The notes under the pieces are model-generated. The model worked only from the letters and a program-made list of their open reading frames with translations. It was not told the origin of the DNA and ran no database searches. The position numbers and the translations under genes were made by a program. A stretch of DNA of 64,000 bases from Vallicoccus soli. GTDB taxonomy: Bacteria; Actinomycetota; Actinomycetes; Motilibacterales; Motilibacteraceae. Positions 38,202-47,704 of the stretch are shown here, piece by piece; the stretch's first letter is position 1; the number at the start of each line of letters is the position of its first letter. The DNA is taken from NCBI RefSeq assembly GCF_003594885.1, contig NZ_QZEZ01000009.1:62001-126000 (forward strand), read 5' to 3'.

Positions 38202-38825
38202 ATGGCTGGACCCCAGCGCCGCGGAGGCGGCACGGGCGGGACCGGCGCCGCCGGCGGCGACCGCCGCGACCGTCGCGACCGCGACCGCCGCGGAGACAGC
38301 GGCGCCGACAAGACCGCGTACGTCGAGCGCGTCGTGGCCATCAACCGCGTGGCCAAGGTCGTCAAGGGCGGCCGGCGGTTCAGCTTCACCGCCCTCGTCA
38401 TCGTCGGCGACGGCGACGGCACGGTGGGCGTCGGCTACGGCAAGGCCAAGGAGGTGCCGGCCGCCATCGCCAAGGGCGTGGAGGAGGCCAAGAAGCACTT
38501 CTTCAAGGTCCCTCGCATCCAGGGCACCATCCCGCACCTGGTGCAGGGCGAGGCCGCCGCGGGCGTCGTGCTCCTCAAGCCGGCGTCCCCGGGTACCGGT
38601 GTCATCGCCGGTGGCCCGGTGCGCGCCGTCCTGGAGTGCGCCGGCATCCACGACGTGCTGTCGAAGTCGCTCGGCTCGTCGAACCCGATCAACATCGTCC
38701 ACGCGACGGTGGCCGCCCTGCGCGGCCTCGAGCGCCCCGAGGCGGTGGCCGCGCGCCGCGGCCTGCCGCTCGAGGACGTCGCGCCGGCGGCGCTGCTGCG
38801 CGCCCGTGCCGGGGTGGGTGCCTGA
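38202..38825 (+). CDS. rpsE: 30S ribosomal protein S5
   Basis: 207 residues. A Gly/Arg/Asp-rich N-terminal extension of about 40 residues precedes the core [60 protein letters not shown]. Ram/spectinomycin-region protein at the mRNA channel. TGATG overlap with rpmD. Confidence 0.98.
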   Translation: MAGPQRRGGGTGGTGAAGGDRRDRRDRDRRGDSGADKTAYVERVVAINRVAKVVKGGRRFSFTALVIVGDGDGTVGVGYGKAKEVPAAIAKGVEEAKKHFFKVPRIQGTIPHLVQGEAAAGVVLLKPASPGTGVIAGGPVRAVLECAGIHDVLSKSLGSSNPINIVHATVAALRGLERPEAVAARRGLPLEDVAPAALLRARAGVGA

Positions 38826-39007
38826 TGGCCCGCCTCAAGGTCACGCAGCTGAAGTCGGAGATCGGCGGCAAGCAGAACCAGCGGGACACCCTGCGCACCC
38901 TCGGCCTGCGCCGCATCGGCGACGTCGTCGTCCGCGACGACCGGCCCGAGGTCCGCGGGATGGTGAGGACCGTGGCCCACCTGGTCGCGGTCGAGGAGGT
39001 CGACTGA
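38825..39007 (+). CDS. rpmD: 50S ribosomal protein L30
   Basis: 60 residues: [40 protein letters not shown]. Coupled to rpsE, and its stop is two bases before the rplO ATG. Confidence 0.97.
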   Translation: MARLKVTQLKSEIGGKQNQRDTLRTLGLRRIGDVVVRDDRPEVRGMVRTVAHLVAVEEVD

Positions 39008-39009
39008 CG

Positions 39010-39486
39010 ATGGCTGACGAGACGCAGAGCGGCCAGCCGAAGACGCACGCGCTCAAGGTCCACCACCTGCGCCCGGCGCCGGGGGCGAAGACCGCCCGCA
39101 CGCGCGTCGGCCGCGGCGAGGGGTCCAAGGGCAAGACCGCGGGCCGCGGCACCAAGGGCACCAAGGCCCGCTACCAGGTGCCCGGGGCCTTCGAGGGCGG
39201 GCAGATGCCGCTGCACATGCGGCTGCCCAAGCTCCGCGGCTTCAAGAACCCGTTCCGCACCGAGTACCAGGTCGTGAACCTCGACAAGCTCGCCGCGCTC
39301 TACCCCGAGGGCGGCGAGGTCACGGTCGAGGACCTCGTGGCCAAGGGCGCGGTCCGCAAGGGCCAGCCGGTCAAGGTGCTCGGTACCGGCGACGTCACCG
39401 TCGCCCTGACCGTCGCGGTCGACGCCGTCTCGGCGTCCGCCCGCGACAAGATCGCCGCGGCCGGCGGGAGCACCACCGCCCGCTGA
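39010..39486 (+). CDS. rplO: 50S ribosomal protein L15
   Basis: 158 residues: [59 protein letters not shown]. Late 50S assembly protein. A strong terminator follows, so secY probably has its own promoter. Confidence 0.98.
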   Translation: MADETQSGQPKTHALKVHHLRPAPGAKTARTRVGRGEGSKGKTAGRGTKGTKARYQVPGAFEGGQMPLHMRLPKLRGFKNPFRTEYQVVNLDKLAALYPEGGEVTVEDLVAKGAVRKGQPVKVLGTGDVTVALTVAVDAVSASARDKIAAAGGSTTAR

Positions 39487-39494
39487 GCCGCACC

Positions 39495-39535
39495 CGCAGC
39501 CCGCGGCGCCCCCACGAGGGGCGCCGCGGGCTGCG
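39495..39535 (+). terminator. Strong terminator after rplO
   Basis: A perfect 18-bp stem (39495-39512 with 39518-39535) with a 5-nt loop nine bases after the stop. It is the longest perfect hairpin stem in the spc cluster. Confidence 0.85.
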
Positions 39536-39590
39536 GCGCACCACCCCCCGGCGCACCACCCCCCGGCGCACCACCCCCGGCGCACCACCC
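39535..39590 (+). repeat. Tandem repeat, four units of GGCGCACCACCCCCC
   Basis: Units of 15, 15, 14 and 12 bp; the later two lose C residues. It abuts the rplO terminator. The rest of the gap to secY (39591-39777) shows no gene; GTACTGTTATCG near 39671 might hold a secY -10 but has no -35. Confidence 0.85.
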
Positions 39591-39777
39591 GGCGCGCGGC
39601 GCAGCGCGGCCCGGGGGACGGCCCCGGCCCCGGGCGCGACGGAGCCCGACGGGGCCCGGGGTGGCGCGCCGTACTGTTATCGTCGCAACTCGGCCGGGCG
39701 TCCGCCCGGGGACCACCGCACCAACGCTGACCAGGCGGTGCCGGCACGAGCGCCGGCCGCACCGCGCAGGAGGACAC

Positions 39778-41088
39778 GTGCTCACCGCGTTCGCCCGGGC
39801 CTTCAGGACGCCCGACCTGCGCAAGAAGATCTTCTTCACCATGGGGATCGTGGCGCTGTTCCGCCTCGGCTCGCAGGTGCCGACGCCGGGCGTCTCCTAC
39901 GAGACGGTCCAGCAGTGCCTCGACGCCGCCGGCACGACCGGCGGCAGCGCGTTCCAGCTCGTCAACCTCTTCAGCGGCGGGGCGCTGCTGCAGCTGTCCG
40001 TCTTCGCGCTCGGGATCATGCCGTACATCACGGCGAGCATCATCGTGCAGCTGCTGACGGTGGTGATCCCGCGCTTCGAGACCCTCAAGAAGGAGGGCCA
40101 GAGCGGCACCGCGAAGCTCACGCAGTACACGCGCTACATGACCATCGGCCTGGCCGTGCTGCAGGCGACGGGCATCATCGCCCTCGCGCGCCAGCCAGGC
40201 GGGCTCATCCCGAACTGCCCGCAGCCGCTCATCCCCGACGACTCGCTGTTCACCATCGTCGTCATGGTCTTCACGATGACCGCGGGCACCTCGGTGATCA
40301 TGTGGTTCGGCGAGCTCATCACCGACCGCGGCGTCGGCAACGGCATGTCGCTGCTGATCTTCACCTCGATCGCGGCCGGGTTCCCGACCTCGCTGTGGCA
40401 GATCCGCATCCAGAGCGGCTGGGACGTCTTCGCGATCGTCATCGCCATCGGCCTGGTCATCGTCGCGCTCGTCGTCTTCATCGAGCAGGGCCAGCGCCGG
40501 ATCCCGGTGCAGTACGCCAAGCGGATGGTCGGGCGCCGGATGTACGGCGGCACCTCGACGTACATCCCGATCAAGGTCAACCAGGCCGGCGTCATCCCGG
40601 TCATCTTCGCCTCGTCGCTGCTCTACCTGCCCTCGCTGGCGGTGCAGCTCGCCGACCGGACGAACCCGCCGGGCTGGGCGGAGTGGGTCAACCGCTACCT
40701 CGTGTCGGGGACCCACTGGTCGTACATGCTGACGTTCTTCCTGCTCATCATCTTCTTCGCGTACTTCTACGTGTCGATCACGTTCAACCCGACCGAGATC
40801 GCCGACAACATGAAGCGCTACGGCGGCTTCATCCCCGGCATCCGGGCGGGCCGGCCGACGGCGGAGTACCTCGACTACGTGCTCTCCCGGATCACCCTCC
40901 CGGGGGCGCTCTACCTCGGCATCATCGCGCTGCTGCCGATCATCGCGTTCGCCCTCATCGGCGCGAACCAGCAGACCTTCCCCTTCGGCGGCACGAGCAT
41001 CCTGATCATGGTCGGCGTCGGGCTGGAGACCGTGAAGCAGCTGGAGAGCCAGCTCCAGCAGCGCAACTACGAGGGGTTCCTCCGCTAG
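39778..41088 (+). CDS. secY: Preprotein translocase subunit SecY
   Basis: 436 residues, ten predicted membrane helices; GTG 39778 preceded by [48 protein letters not shown], and cytoplasmic loop [20 protein letters not shown]. The protein-conducting channel, partner of SecE (12.8 kb). The stop overlaps the adk start by one base. Confidence 0.98.
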   Translation: MLTAFARAFRTPDLRKKIFFTMGIVALFRLGSQVPTPGVSYETVQQCLDAAGTTGGSAFQLVNLFSGGALLQLSVFALGIMPYITASIIVQLLTVVIPRFETLKKEGQSGTAKLTQYTRYMTIGLAVLQATGIIALARQPGGLIPNCPQPLIPDDSLFTIVVMVFTMTAGTSVIMWFGELITDRGVGNGMSLLIFTSIAAGFPTSLWQIRIQSGWDVFAIVIAIGLVIVALVVFIEQGQRRIPVQYAKRMVGRRMYGGTSTYIPIKVNQAGVIPVIFASSLLYLPSLAVQLADRTNPPGWAEWVNRYLVSGTHWSYMLTFFLLIIFFAYFYVSITFNPTEIADNMKRYGGFIPGIRAGRPTAEYLDYVLSRITLPGALYLGIIALLPIIAFALIGANQQTFPFGGTSILIMVGVGLETVKQLESQLQQRNYEGFLR

Positions 41089-41759
41089 TGCGTCTCGTCC
41101 TCGTGGGGCCGCCCGGTGCCGGCAAGGGCACCCAGGCCGCCTTCATCGCCGACCGCTTCGGGGTGCCGAAGATCAGCACCGGCGACATCTTCCGCGCCAA
41201 CGTGAGCCAGGGGACGCCCCTCGGCCAGGAGGCGAAGAAGTACATGGACGCCGGTGACCTCGTCCCGGACGAGGTCACGATCGCCATGGTGCGCGACCGG
41301 CTCGCCCAGGACGACGCGGCCGAGGGCTTCCTGCTCGACGGCTTCCCGCGCAACGTCCACCAGGCGGCCGTCCTCGACGACATCCTCACCGAGCTCGGGG
41401 CCCGGCTCGACGTGGTGCTCGAGCTGGCGGTCGACGACGAGGAGGTCGTGCGCCGGCTCTCCGGGCGGCGCACCTGCCGCTCCTGCGGGCACGTCTGGCA
41501 CCTGGAGTTCGACCCGCCGTCCGCGGAGGGCGTCTGCGACGCCTGCGGCGGGGAGCTGTTCCAGCGCGACGACGACCGGGCCGAGACCGTCCGGCACCGG
41601 CTGCACGTGTACGCCGAGCAGACCGCCCCGCTCGTCGGCTACTACGGCGAGCGCGGGCTCGTCGAGGAGGTCGACGCCCTCGGGCCGGTGGCCGAGGTGA
41701 CCGAGCGGGCCGTCGCGGCCCTGGAGCGGGCGGCGGGGCGTGTGGCGCCGGAGGCGTGA
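41088..41759 (+). CDS. adk: Adenylate kinase with zinc-type LID
   Basis: 223 residues from GTG 41088. P loop [31 protein letters not shown]. The LID domain has CRSC and CDAC pairs, so it is the long zinc-binding type; many actinobacterial Adk enzymes have the short form without cysteines. Interconverts AMP+ATP and 2 ADP. Located between secY and map as usual. Confidence 0.96.
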   Translation: MRLVLVGPPGAGKGTQAAFIADRFGVPKISTGDIFRANVSQGTPLGQEAKKYMDAGDLVPDEVTIAMVRDRLAQDDAAEGFLLDGFPRNVHQAAVLDDILTELGARLDVVLELAVDDEEVVRRLSGRRTCRSCGHVWHLEFDPPSAEGVCDACGGELFQRDDDRAETVRHRLHVYAEQTAPLVGYYGERGLVEEVDALGPVAEVTERAVAALERAAGRVAPEA

Positions 41760-41763
41760 GCGC

Positions 41764-42570
41764 GTGATCGAGCTCAAGTCGCCCGAGGAGGTCGCGCGGA
41801 TGCGCGCCGCCGGGCTGCTGGTCGGCGAGACCCTCCAGCTGCTGCGCGGGGCCGTGGCCCCCGGCGTCACGACGGCCGAGCTGGACGCCCTCGCCGAGGA
41901 GCACATCCGCTCGGGCGGCGGCGTCCCCTCGTTCAAGGGCTACCACGGCTTCCCGGCCACGATCTGCGCCTCGGTCAACGACGAGGTCGTGCACGGCATC
42001 CCCGGCCCGCGCGCCCTGCGCGACGGCGACGTGGTGAGCATCGACTGCGGCGCGATCGTCGAGGGCTGGCACGGCGACTCCGCCGTGACGGTGCCGGTCG
42101 GCGCCGTGGGGGAGGAGCTGGCGCGCCTGCTCGCGGTCTGCGAGGAGGCGATGTGGCGCGGCATGGCGGCCGCGCGCCTCGGCGGGACGGTGTCCGACAT
42201 CGGCGGCGCCATCGAGGCCTTCGTCCGCGCCCAGGGCGAGTACGGGCTCGTCCAGGAGTACGTCGGGCACGGCATCGGCACCGCGATGCACCAGGAGCCG
42301 CAGGTGCCGAACTACGCCCACTCGGCGCGGCGCAGCCCGCGGATCGTCGAGGGCATGGTGCTGGCCGTCGAGCCCATGCTCAACCTCGGCACCCGGCACA
42401 CCCGCCTGCTCGAGGACGGCTGGACGGTGGTCACCGCCGACGGCGCGCGCTCGGCGCACTTCGAGCACACGTTCACCGTGACCGCCGAGGGCCCGCGCGT
42501 GCTCACCGCGCTCGACGGCGGCGCCGCCGGCCTCGCGGCGGTCGGTGCGAGCGCCGCCGCGCGCCCCTGA
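41764..42570 (+). CDS. map: Methionine aminopeptidase, type I
   Basis: 268 residues; GTG 41764 four bases after the adk stop. FPATICASVNDEVVHGIP, metal ligands in DCGAIVEGWHGDSAVT, GHGIGTAMHQEPQVPN, LAVEPML and FEHTFTV (two Asp, His, two Glu). Removes N-terminal methionine. The C-terminal 20 residues are Ala/Gly-rich, and the stop codon lies inside the first unit of a tandem repeat. Confidence 0.97.
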   Translation: MIELKSPEEVARMRAAGLLVGETLQLLRGAVAPGVTTAELDALAEEHIRSGGGVPSFKGYHGFPATICASVNDEVVHGIPGPRALRDGDVVSIDCGAIVEGWHGDSAVTVPVGAVGEELARLLAVCEEAMWRGMAAARLGGTVSDIGGAIEAFVRAQGEYGLVQEYVGHGIGTAMHQEPQVPNYAHSARRSPRIVEGMVLAVEPMLNLGTRHTRLLEDGWTVVTADGARSAHFEHTFTVTAEGPRVLTALDGGAAGLAAVGASAAARP

Positions 42571-42655
42571 CGCCCCGGGCCCCTGACGCCCCGGGCCCCT
42601 GACGCCCCGGGCCCCTGACGCCCCGGGCCCCTGACGCCCCTGACGCCCCGGGCCC
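42567..42655 (+). repeat. 16-bp tandem repeat overlapping the map stop
   Basis: Five full copies of CTGACGCCCCGGGCCC plus one 9-bp partial copy between the fourth and fifth, followed by a diverged CTGGCGCCCTGGGCGC. The first copy contains the map TGA. Each unit has the palindromic core CCGGG/GGGCCC type sequence. Confidence 0.9.
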
Positions 42656-42700
42656 CTGGCGCCCTGGGCGCAGTCGCCCTGCGGGCCCGCCCGGGCGCGA

Positions 42701-42730
42701 TTTCGCCCAGCGGCGCGGGTCGGGTAGCCT
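42701..42730 (+). promoter_or_regulatory. Promoter of the alpha cluster (rpmJ onward)
   Basis: TTTCGC (42701-42706), 18-bp spacer, TAGCCT (42725-42730). The 180-nt stretch from here to rpmJ, where infA would be expected, shows no IF-1 coding sequence in any frame and looks like untranslated leader. Confidence 0.5.
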
Positions 42731-42911
42731 AGTGCGTCGGCTCACGAGCAGCCTCGGTCCCGCGTGCCCAGCGGCTGGCACGGCACGGGGGACCGCCGTC
42801 AGGCGCGTGGGCCAGCAGCGGTGCGCCCTCGCGGGCGTCGCCGGGCCGCGACGACACCGTCGAGCGCTCCTCCCCGGGGCGGTCGACGACTGCCAACCCG
42901 AGGGACGAGCG

Positions 42912-43025
42912 ATGAAGGTCAAGCCGAGCGTCAAGCCGATCTGCGACAAGTGCAAGGTGATCCGCCGGCACGGTCGCGTCATGGTGATCTGCGACAACCT
43001 GCGCCACAAGCAGCGCCAGGGCTGA
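42912..43025 (+). CDS. rpmJ: 50S ribosomal protein L36
   Basis: 37 residues from ATG 42912: [20 protein letters not shown], with the zinc set Cys11, Cys14, Cys27, His32 (C+ form). GAGGGACGAG lies upstream. No IF-1 gene precedes it. The 194-bp gap to rpsM holds no gene. Confidence 0.97.
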   Translation: MKVKPSVKPICDKCKVIRRHGRVMVICDNLRHKQRQG

Positions 43026-43219
43026 GCAGCACCGGGCCCTCGCAGGGCTGACGCACGACACCGCCGCAGCAGCGGCGGGGAGCACGACGAAGCACGCGTA
43101 CCGCAACGGCCCCCCAGGGGGTCGACCCCCGGACGGAGGCCGGGGCCGCGGGGACCGCACCAGCGGGCCCGGCGGGGGCGGCGCGCAGGACCTCCGACGA
43201 CGCAAGGAGCACCACCGAC

Positions 43220-43600
43220 ATGGCACGCCTCGTCGGCGTCGACCTCCCCCGCGAGAAGCGGGTGGAGATCGCCCTGACCTACATCTACGGCATCGGCCGG
43301 ACCCGGGCGGTCGAGACGCTCGCCCAGACCGGCATCAGCTCGGACACCCGCGTGCGCGACCTCGACGACGCGCAGCTCGTCGCCCTGCGCGACTGGATCG
43401 AGGCCAACTACCGCACGGAGGGCGACCTCCGCCGCGAGGTCGCCGCCGACATCCGCCGCAAGGTCGAGATCGGCAGCTACCAGGGCCTGCGGCACCGCCG
43501 CGGCCTGCCGGTGCACGGGCAGCGCACGCACACCAACGCCCGCACCCGCAAGGGCCCGCGCCGCGCCATCGCCGGCAAGAAGAAGCCCGGCAAGAAGTGA
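43220..43600 (+). CDS. rpsM: 30S ribosomal protein S13
   Basis: 126 residues: [58 protein letters not shown]. Forms head-to-subunit bridges with L5. CAAGGAGC precedes the ATG. Confidence 0.98.
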   Translation: MARLVGVDLPREKRVEIALTYIYGIGRTRAVETLAQTGISSDTRVRDLDDAQLVALRDWIEANYRTEGDLRREVAADIRRKVEIGSYQGLRHRRGLPVHGQRTHTNARTRKGPRRAIAGKKKPGKK

Positions 43601-43653
43601 CGGCCGCGCGCCGCTGCCCCGGAACCACCAAGTCCAGCCAGGAGTCCTGAACC

Positions 43654-44058
43654 ATGCCTCCGAAGAGCCGCCAGGCGGGCGCCAAGAAGGTGCGCCGCAA
43701 GGAGAAGAAGAACGTGGCCCACGGCCACGCGCACATCAAGAGCACGTTCAACAACACGATCGTCTCCATCACCGACCCGACGGGTGCCGTCATCGCGTGG
43801 GCCTCGGCCGGCCACGTGGGCTTCAAGGGCTCGCGCAAGTCGACGCCGTTCGCCGCGCAGATGGCCGCCGAGTCGGCCGCGCGCCGCGCGCAGGAGCACG
43901 GCATGCGCAAGGTCGACGTGTTCGTCAAGGGCCCCGGCTCCGGCCGCGAGACCGCGATCCGGTCGCTGCAGGCGACCGGCCTCGAGGTCGGGTCCATCCA
44001 GGACGTCACCCCCGTCCCGCACAACGGCTGCCGTCCGCCGAAGCGGCGTCGGGTCTGA
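43654..44058 (+). CDS. rpsK: 30S ribosomal protein S11
   Basis: 134 residues: a basic N-terminus, then [58 protein letters not shown]. Platform protein contacting mRNA near the E site. Confidence 0.98.
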   Translation: MPPKSRQAGAKKVRRKEKKNVAHGHAHIKSTFNNTIVSITDPTGAVIAWASAGHVGFKGSRKSTPFAAQMAAESAARRAQEHGMRKVDVFVKGPGSGRETAIRSLQATGLEVGSIQDVTPVPHNGCRPPKRRRV

Positions 44059-44077
44059 GAAGGAGAACGAGAGCACC

Positions 44078-44704
44078 ATGGCCCGCTACACCGGCCCCGA
44101 CTGCAAGCGCTGCCGCCGCGAGAAGATGAAGCTCTTCCTCAAGGGCGCGAAGTGCGAGTCCCCGAAGTGCCCGATCGAGATCCGGCCCTACCCGCCGGGC
44201 GAGCACGGGCGCGGCCGCACCAAGGACAGCGAGTACCTGCTGCAGAAGCGCGAGAAGCAGAAGTGCGCGCGCATCTACGGCGTCCTCGAGAAGCAGTTCC
44301 GCGGCTACTACGAGGAGGCGAACCGCCGCACCGGCAAGACCGGTGAGAACCTGCTGCGCATCCTCGAGAGCCGGCTGGACAACGTCGTGTTCCGCGCGGG
44401 CTTCGCGCCGAGCCGCGACGCCGCCCGCCAGCTCGTGCGCCACGGCCACTTCCGGGTGAACGGCCAGAAGGTCGACATCCCGTCGTACCGCGTCACCGAG
44501 AACGACATCGTGGACATCCGGCCGAGCTCCGTCGAGCTGGACCCGTTCGTCATCGCCCGCGGCATGGTCGGCGAGCGCCCCGTCCCGGCGTGGCTCGAGG
44601 TCCTCCCCTCGACCATGCGCATCCTCGTCCACTCGCTCCCGGCCCGGCAGGTCATCGACACGCCGGTCCAGGAGCAGCTGATCGTCGAGCTCTACTCGAA
44701 GTGA
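44078..44704 (+). CDS. rpsD: 30S ribosomal protein S4, zinc-binding form
   Basis: 208 residues from ATG 44078, GAGAAGGAGA upstream. N-terminal zinc module with four cysteines (CKRCRREK ... CESPKC, Cys9/12/26/31), the S4 RNA-binding domain ([39 protein letters not shown]). Primary assembly protein. Confidence 0.98.
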   Translation: MARYTGPDCKRCRREKMKLFLKGAKCESPKCPIEIRPYPPGEHGRGRTKDSEYLLQKREKQKCARIYGVLEKQFRGYYEEANRRTGKTGENLLRILESRLDNVVFRAGFAPSRDAARQLVRHGHFRVNGQKVDIPSYRVTENDIVDIRPSSVELDPFVIARGMVGERPVPAWLEVLPSTMRILVHSLPARQVIDTPVQEQLIVELYSK

Positions 44705-44711
44705 CCTGACA

Positions 44712-44755
44712 CCGGGCCCGCACCGCACCCCCGCCGGGGTCGCGGGCGGGCCCGG
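44712..44755 (+). terminator. Hairpin between rpsD and rpoA
   Basis: A 9-bp outer stem (44712-44720 with 44747-44755) enclosing a second C/G stem. It may attenuate transcription into rpoA; no promoter is clear in the 100-bp gap. Confidence 0.4.
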
Positions 44756-44804
44756 CGTCCCGTTCGCGGCGTCAAATGGTGGGCGCCGCGGGAAGGACAG
44801 ACCC

Positions 44805-45839
44805 GTGCTCATCGCACAGCGCCCCACGCTCACCGAGGACGTCGTCACCGACGCCCGCTCCCGGTTCACGATCGAGCCGCTGGAGCCCGGCTTCGGCTAC
44901 ACGCTCGGCAACTCCCTGCGGCGCACGCTCCTGTCGTCGATCCCCGGTGCCTCGGTCACGAGCATCCGCATCGACGGCGTGCTCCACGAGTTCACGACCA
45001 TCCCCGGGGTGAAGGAGGACGTCACCGACGTCATCCTCAACATCAAGGGCCTCGTGGTCAGCTCCGAGCACGACGAGCCCGTCGTCATGTACCTGCGCAA
45101 GCAGGGCCCGGGCACCGTCACCGCCGCGGACATCGCGCCGCCGGCGGGCGTCGAGGTGCACAACCCCGACCTGCACATCGCCACGCTCAACGCCAAGGGC
45201 AAGCTCGAGATGGAGCTGACCGTGGAGCGGGGCCGCGGGTACGTGTCGGCGGTCCAGAACAAGCAGGCGGGCCAGGAGATCGGGCGCATCCCGGTCGACT
45301 CGATCTACTCGCCGGTCCTCAAGGTGACGTACAAGGTCGAGGCGACCCGCGTCGAGCAGCGCACCGACTTCGACCGGCTCATCGTCGACGTCGAGACCAA
45401 GTCCTCGATGCTGCCGCGCGACGCCATGGCCTCGGCGGGCAAGACCCTCGTCGAGCTGTTCGGCCTCGCCCGCGAGCTCAACGTCGACGCCGAGGGCATC
45501 GACATGGGCCCGTCCCCGACGGACGCGGCGCTGGCCGCGGACCTCGCGCTGCCCATCGAGGAGCTCGAGCTGACCGTCCGGTCGTACAACTGCCTCAAGC
45601 GCGAGGGCATCCACTCGGTCGGCGAGCTCGTCTCGCGCAGCGAGGCCGACCTGCTGGACATCCGCAACTTCGGGGCGAAGTCCATCGACGAGGTGAAGGC
45701 CAAGCTCGTCACCATGGGCCTGGCCCTCAAGGACAGCCCGCCCGGGTTCGACCCGAGCGCGGTCGTCGACTCGTACGGCGCCGAGGGCGACGGCGCGGAC
45801 GACGCCGACCAGTCCTTCGCCGAGGACGAGCAGTACTGA
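44805..45839 (+). CDS. rpoA: DNA-directed RNA polymerase subunit alpha
   Basis: 344 residues; GTG with GGAAGGAC upstream. N-terminal dimerisation domain ([40 protein letters not shown]) and C-terminal domain ([39 protein letters not shown]) that binds UP elements and activators. An acidic tail of about 25 residues. Confidence 0.98.
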   Translation: MLIAQRPTLTEDVVTDARSRFTIEPLEPGFGYTLGNSLRRTLLSSIPGASVTSIRIDGVLHEFTTIPGVKEDVTDVILNIKGLVVSSEHDEPVVMYLRKQGPGTVTAADIAPPAGVEVHNPDLHIATLNAKGKLEMELTVERGRGYVSAVQNKQAGQEIGRIPVDSIYSPVLKVTYKVEATRVEQRTDFDRLIVDVETKSSMLPRDAMASAGKTLVELFGLARELNVDAEGIDMGPSPTDAALAADLALPIEELELTVRSYNCLKREGIHSVGELVSRSEADLLDIRNFGAKSIDEVKAKLVTMGLALKDSPPGFDPSAVVDSYGAEGDGADDADQSFAEDEQY

Positions 45840-45846
45840 CGCCACC

Positions 45847-45873
45847 GCCGCCCCCGGCACCGCCGGGGGCGGC
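45847..45873 (+). terminator. Hairpin between rpoA and rplQ
   Basis: A perfect 12-bp stem (45847-45858 with 45862-45873) with a 3-nt loop, eight bases after the rpoA stop. No separate rplQ promoter is evident in the rest of the 110-bp gap, so it is possibly only a partial terminator. Confidence 0.5.
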
Positions 45874-45949
45874 CCGCCCGCGCGACCCGAGCCCGACCCG
45901 CGCCCACCCGACCCGCTGAGGGGTCGGCGGACCCCGAGGAGACCACCCC

Positions 45950-46630
45950 ATGCCCACGCCCACCAAGGGAGCGCGCCTCGGCGGCGGCCCCGCCCACGAG
46001 CGGCTGCTGCTCGCCGGCCTGGCGACCGCCCTCTTCGAGCACGGCCGCATCACGACGACCGAGGCCAAGGCCCGCCGGCTGCGCCCGCTCGCCGAGCGGC
46101 TCGTCACCAAGGCCAAGCGCGGCGACCTGCACGCGCGCCGGCAGGTCATGTCCGTGATCCGCGACAAGGGCGTGGCGCACGTCCTGTTCGCCGAGATCGG
46201 CCCGCGGTACGAGAACCGCCCCGGCGGCTACACCCGCATCACCAAGATCGGCCCCCGCAAGGGCGACAACGCCCCCATGGCGGTCATCGAGCTCGTCGAG
46301 CCGCTGACCGTGGCCCAGCAGGCCGTCGGCGAGGCCGAGGCCGCCACCCGGCGCACCGCCGGCGCCACCGCCGCGGGCACCGCCGCCAGCGCGGGCGACG
46401 TCGCCACCCCGTCCGAGGTCGCGGTCGACGACCAGGTCGGCGCCAGCGACGAGCCGGGCACCGAGGCCACCGAGGCCACCGAGGCGCCCGCCGCCCCGGT
46501 CGCCGAGGGCGAGGGCCCGGACCAGCAGGTGCCCGCCGAGGACCCGGCCGAGGGCTCGACCTCGCCGCAGACCGAGGGCGCCAGCGAGGAGTCGCAGGCC
46601 GAGGGCGACGAGGACAAGCCGTCGTCCTGA
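45950..46630 (+). CDS. rplQ: 50S ribosomal protein L17 with acidic/alanine-rich extension
   Basis: 226 residues against about 120 for the conserved core. Core: [70 protein letters not shown]. From about residue 125 onward it is an Ala/Glu/Asp/Thr-rich low-complexity tail of 100 residues. Long L17 tails occur in actinobacteria; their role is unclear. Confidence 0.97.
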   Translation: MPTPTKGARLGGGPAHERLLLAGLATALFEHGRITTTEAKARRLRPLAERLVTKAKRGDLHARRQVMSVIRDKGVAHVLFAEIGPRYENRPGGYTRITKIGPRKGDNAPMAVIELVEPLTVAQQAVGEAEAATRRTAGATAAGTAASAGDVATPSEVAVDDQVGASDEPGTEATEATEAPAAPVAEGEGPDQQVPAEDPAEGSTSPQTEGASEESQAEGDEDKPSS

Positions 46631-46647
46631 CCGCCTCCCAGCACGAC

Positions 46648-46683
46648 CACGAGCCCACCGCCCCCGAGGGCGGTGGGCTCGTG
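46648..46683 (+). terminator. rplQ terminator hairpin that contains the truA start
   Basis: A perfect 16-bp stem (46648-46663 with 46668-46683) with a 4-nt loop. The right arm includes the truA GTG (46681-46683) and the only purine-rich sequence upstream of it (GGGCGGTGGG). It can therefore end rplQ transcription and, in any read-through mRNA, hide the truA start. Confidence 0.75.
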
Positions 46684-47538
46684 CGCGTCCGGCTCGACCT
46701 CGCGTACGACGGGACGGCCTTCGCCGGCTGGGCCCGCCAGCCCGGCCTGCGCACGGTGCAGGGCGAGCTCGAGGCGGCGCTCACCCGGGTGCTGCGCCTC
46801 GACGGGCCGGCGCAGCTCACCGTGGCCGGGCGCACCGACGCGGGCGTGCACGCGCGCGGGCAGGTCGCCCACCTCGACGTGCCGCGGGCGGCGTGGGAGG
46901 CGGTCCCCGGCCGCTCGCCGCGCCAACCCGGGGAGGCCCTCGTCCTGCGCCTGGCCGGGACGCTGCCGCCGGACGTGCGGGTGCGCCGCGCGGCCCCGGC
47001 CCCGCCCGGCTTCGACGCCCGGTTCGGCGCGGTCTGGCGGCGGTACGCGTACCGGGTCTGCGACGCCCCGCAGGGGCCCGACCCGCTGGTGCGCCACCAC
47101 GTGCTGCGCCACCCCCGCCCGCTGGACCCCGCGACGATGACCGCCGCCGGCGCGCTGCTGCTCGGCGAGCACGACTTCGCCGCCTTCTGCCGGCGCCGCG
47201 AGGGCGCCTCGACGGTGCGGGCGCTGCAGCGCCTGCAGTGGCGACGGGTCGAGGACGGGCCGTACGCGGGCCTGCTCGAGGGCACCGTCGTCGCGGACGC
47301 CTTCTGCCACTCGATGGTGCGCGCGCTCGTCGGCGCCCTGCTCGCGGTCGGCGACGGCCGCCGCCCGCCGGACTGGCCGCGCGGGGTCCTGTCCGCGCGC
47401 CGCCGCGACCCCGCCGTCACCGTCGTCGGGCCGGAGGGGCTCGTGCTCGAGGAGGTCGGCTACCCGCCCGACGCCGAGCTCGCCGCCCGGGCGGCGCAGA
47501 CCCGCGCCCGCCGCCCGGACCCGCCGCTCGCCCGTTGA
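46681..47538 (+). CDS. truA: tRNA pseudouridine synthase A (positions 38-40)
   Basis: 285 residues. First in-frame start codon is GTG 46681, giving [20 protein letters not shown]. Catalytic aspartate in [16 protein letters not shown] (Asp53), and [19 protein letters not shown]. Pseudouridylates the anticodon arm of tRNAs. Start and likely ribosome site lie within the terminator stem of rplQ. Its last bases form part of the inverted repeat at 47534-47619. Confidence 0.95.
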   Translation: MRVRLDLAYDGTAFAGWARQPGLRTVQGELEAALTRVLRLDGPAQLTVAGRTDAGVHARGQVAHLDVPRAAWEAVPGRSPRQPGEALVLRLAGTLPPDVRVRRAAPAPPGFDARFGAVWRRYAYRVCDAPQGPDPLVRHHVLRHPRPLDPATMTAAGALLLGEHDFAAFCRRREGASTVRALQRLQWRRVEDGPYAGLLEGTVVADAFCHSMVRALVGALLAVGDGRRPPDWPRGVLSARRRDPAVTVVGPEGLVLEEVGYPPDAELAARAAQTRARRPDPPLAR

Positions 47539-47619
47539 CCACGTGAGGCACCCGTACGGGTGCCGGACGAGGCGGGCGAGCCTTGGCCGGCACCCGTACG
47601 CCTGCCGCACGTGGTCAAC
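47534..47619. repeat. Large inverted repeat, 33-bp arms
   Basis: Arms 47534-47566 and 47587-47619 are complementary at 30 of 33 positions around a 20-bp centre. The outer 12 bp (GTTGACCACGTG/CACGTGGTCAAC) are perfect. The left arm contains an 18-bp perfect palindrome GGCACCCGTACGGGTGCC (47547-47564), and the right arm a near copy (47589-47606). It overlaps the truA stop. It could be a terminator, a regulator site or a small palindromic mobile repeat; only one copy was seen in this window. Confidence 0.85.
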
Positions 47620-47704
47620 GGGGCAGGGGCGCGGGGGTGCGCGACGCCGACGGCGCGCGGAAACCGGGTGCGCGGGGACCGGGTGCGCCGGGAGGATCGG
47701 GGCC

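Noticed and set aside
39661-39777. N-terminal extension of SecY
   Set aside because: The extra residues are Arg/Pro-rich and unlike any SecY; GTG 39778 follows CAGGAGGA.
42567-42671. CRISPR-like array
   Set aside because: Units are contiguous with no unique spacers, so it is a tandem minisatellite. The arrays at 39535, 55671 and 59221 are rejected as CRISPR for the same reason.
42733-42911. Possible degenerate infA
   Set aside because: None of the frames shows IF-1 features such as the conserved PNAMFRV-type segment; it looks like leader DNA, not a broken gene.
47535-47560. TTGACC in the inverted repeat as a -35 box
   Set aside because: The following TACGGG is only 14 bp away and is a poor -10, and the symmetry of the repeat explains the match.
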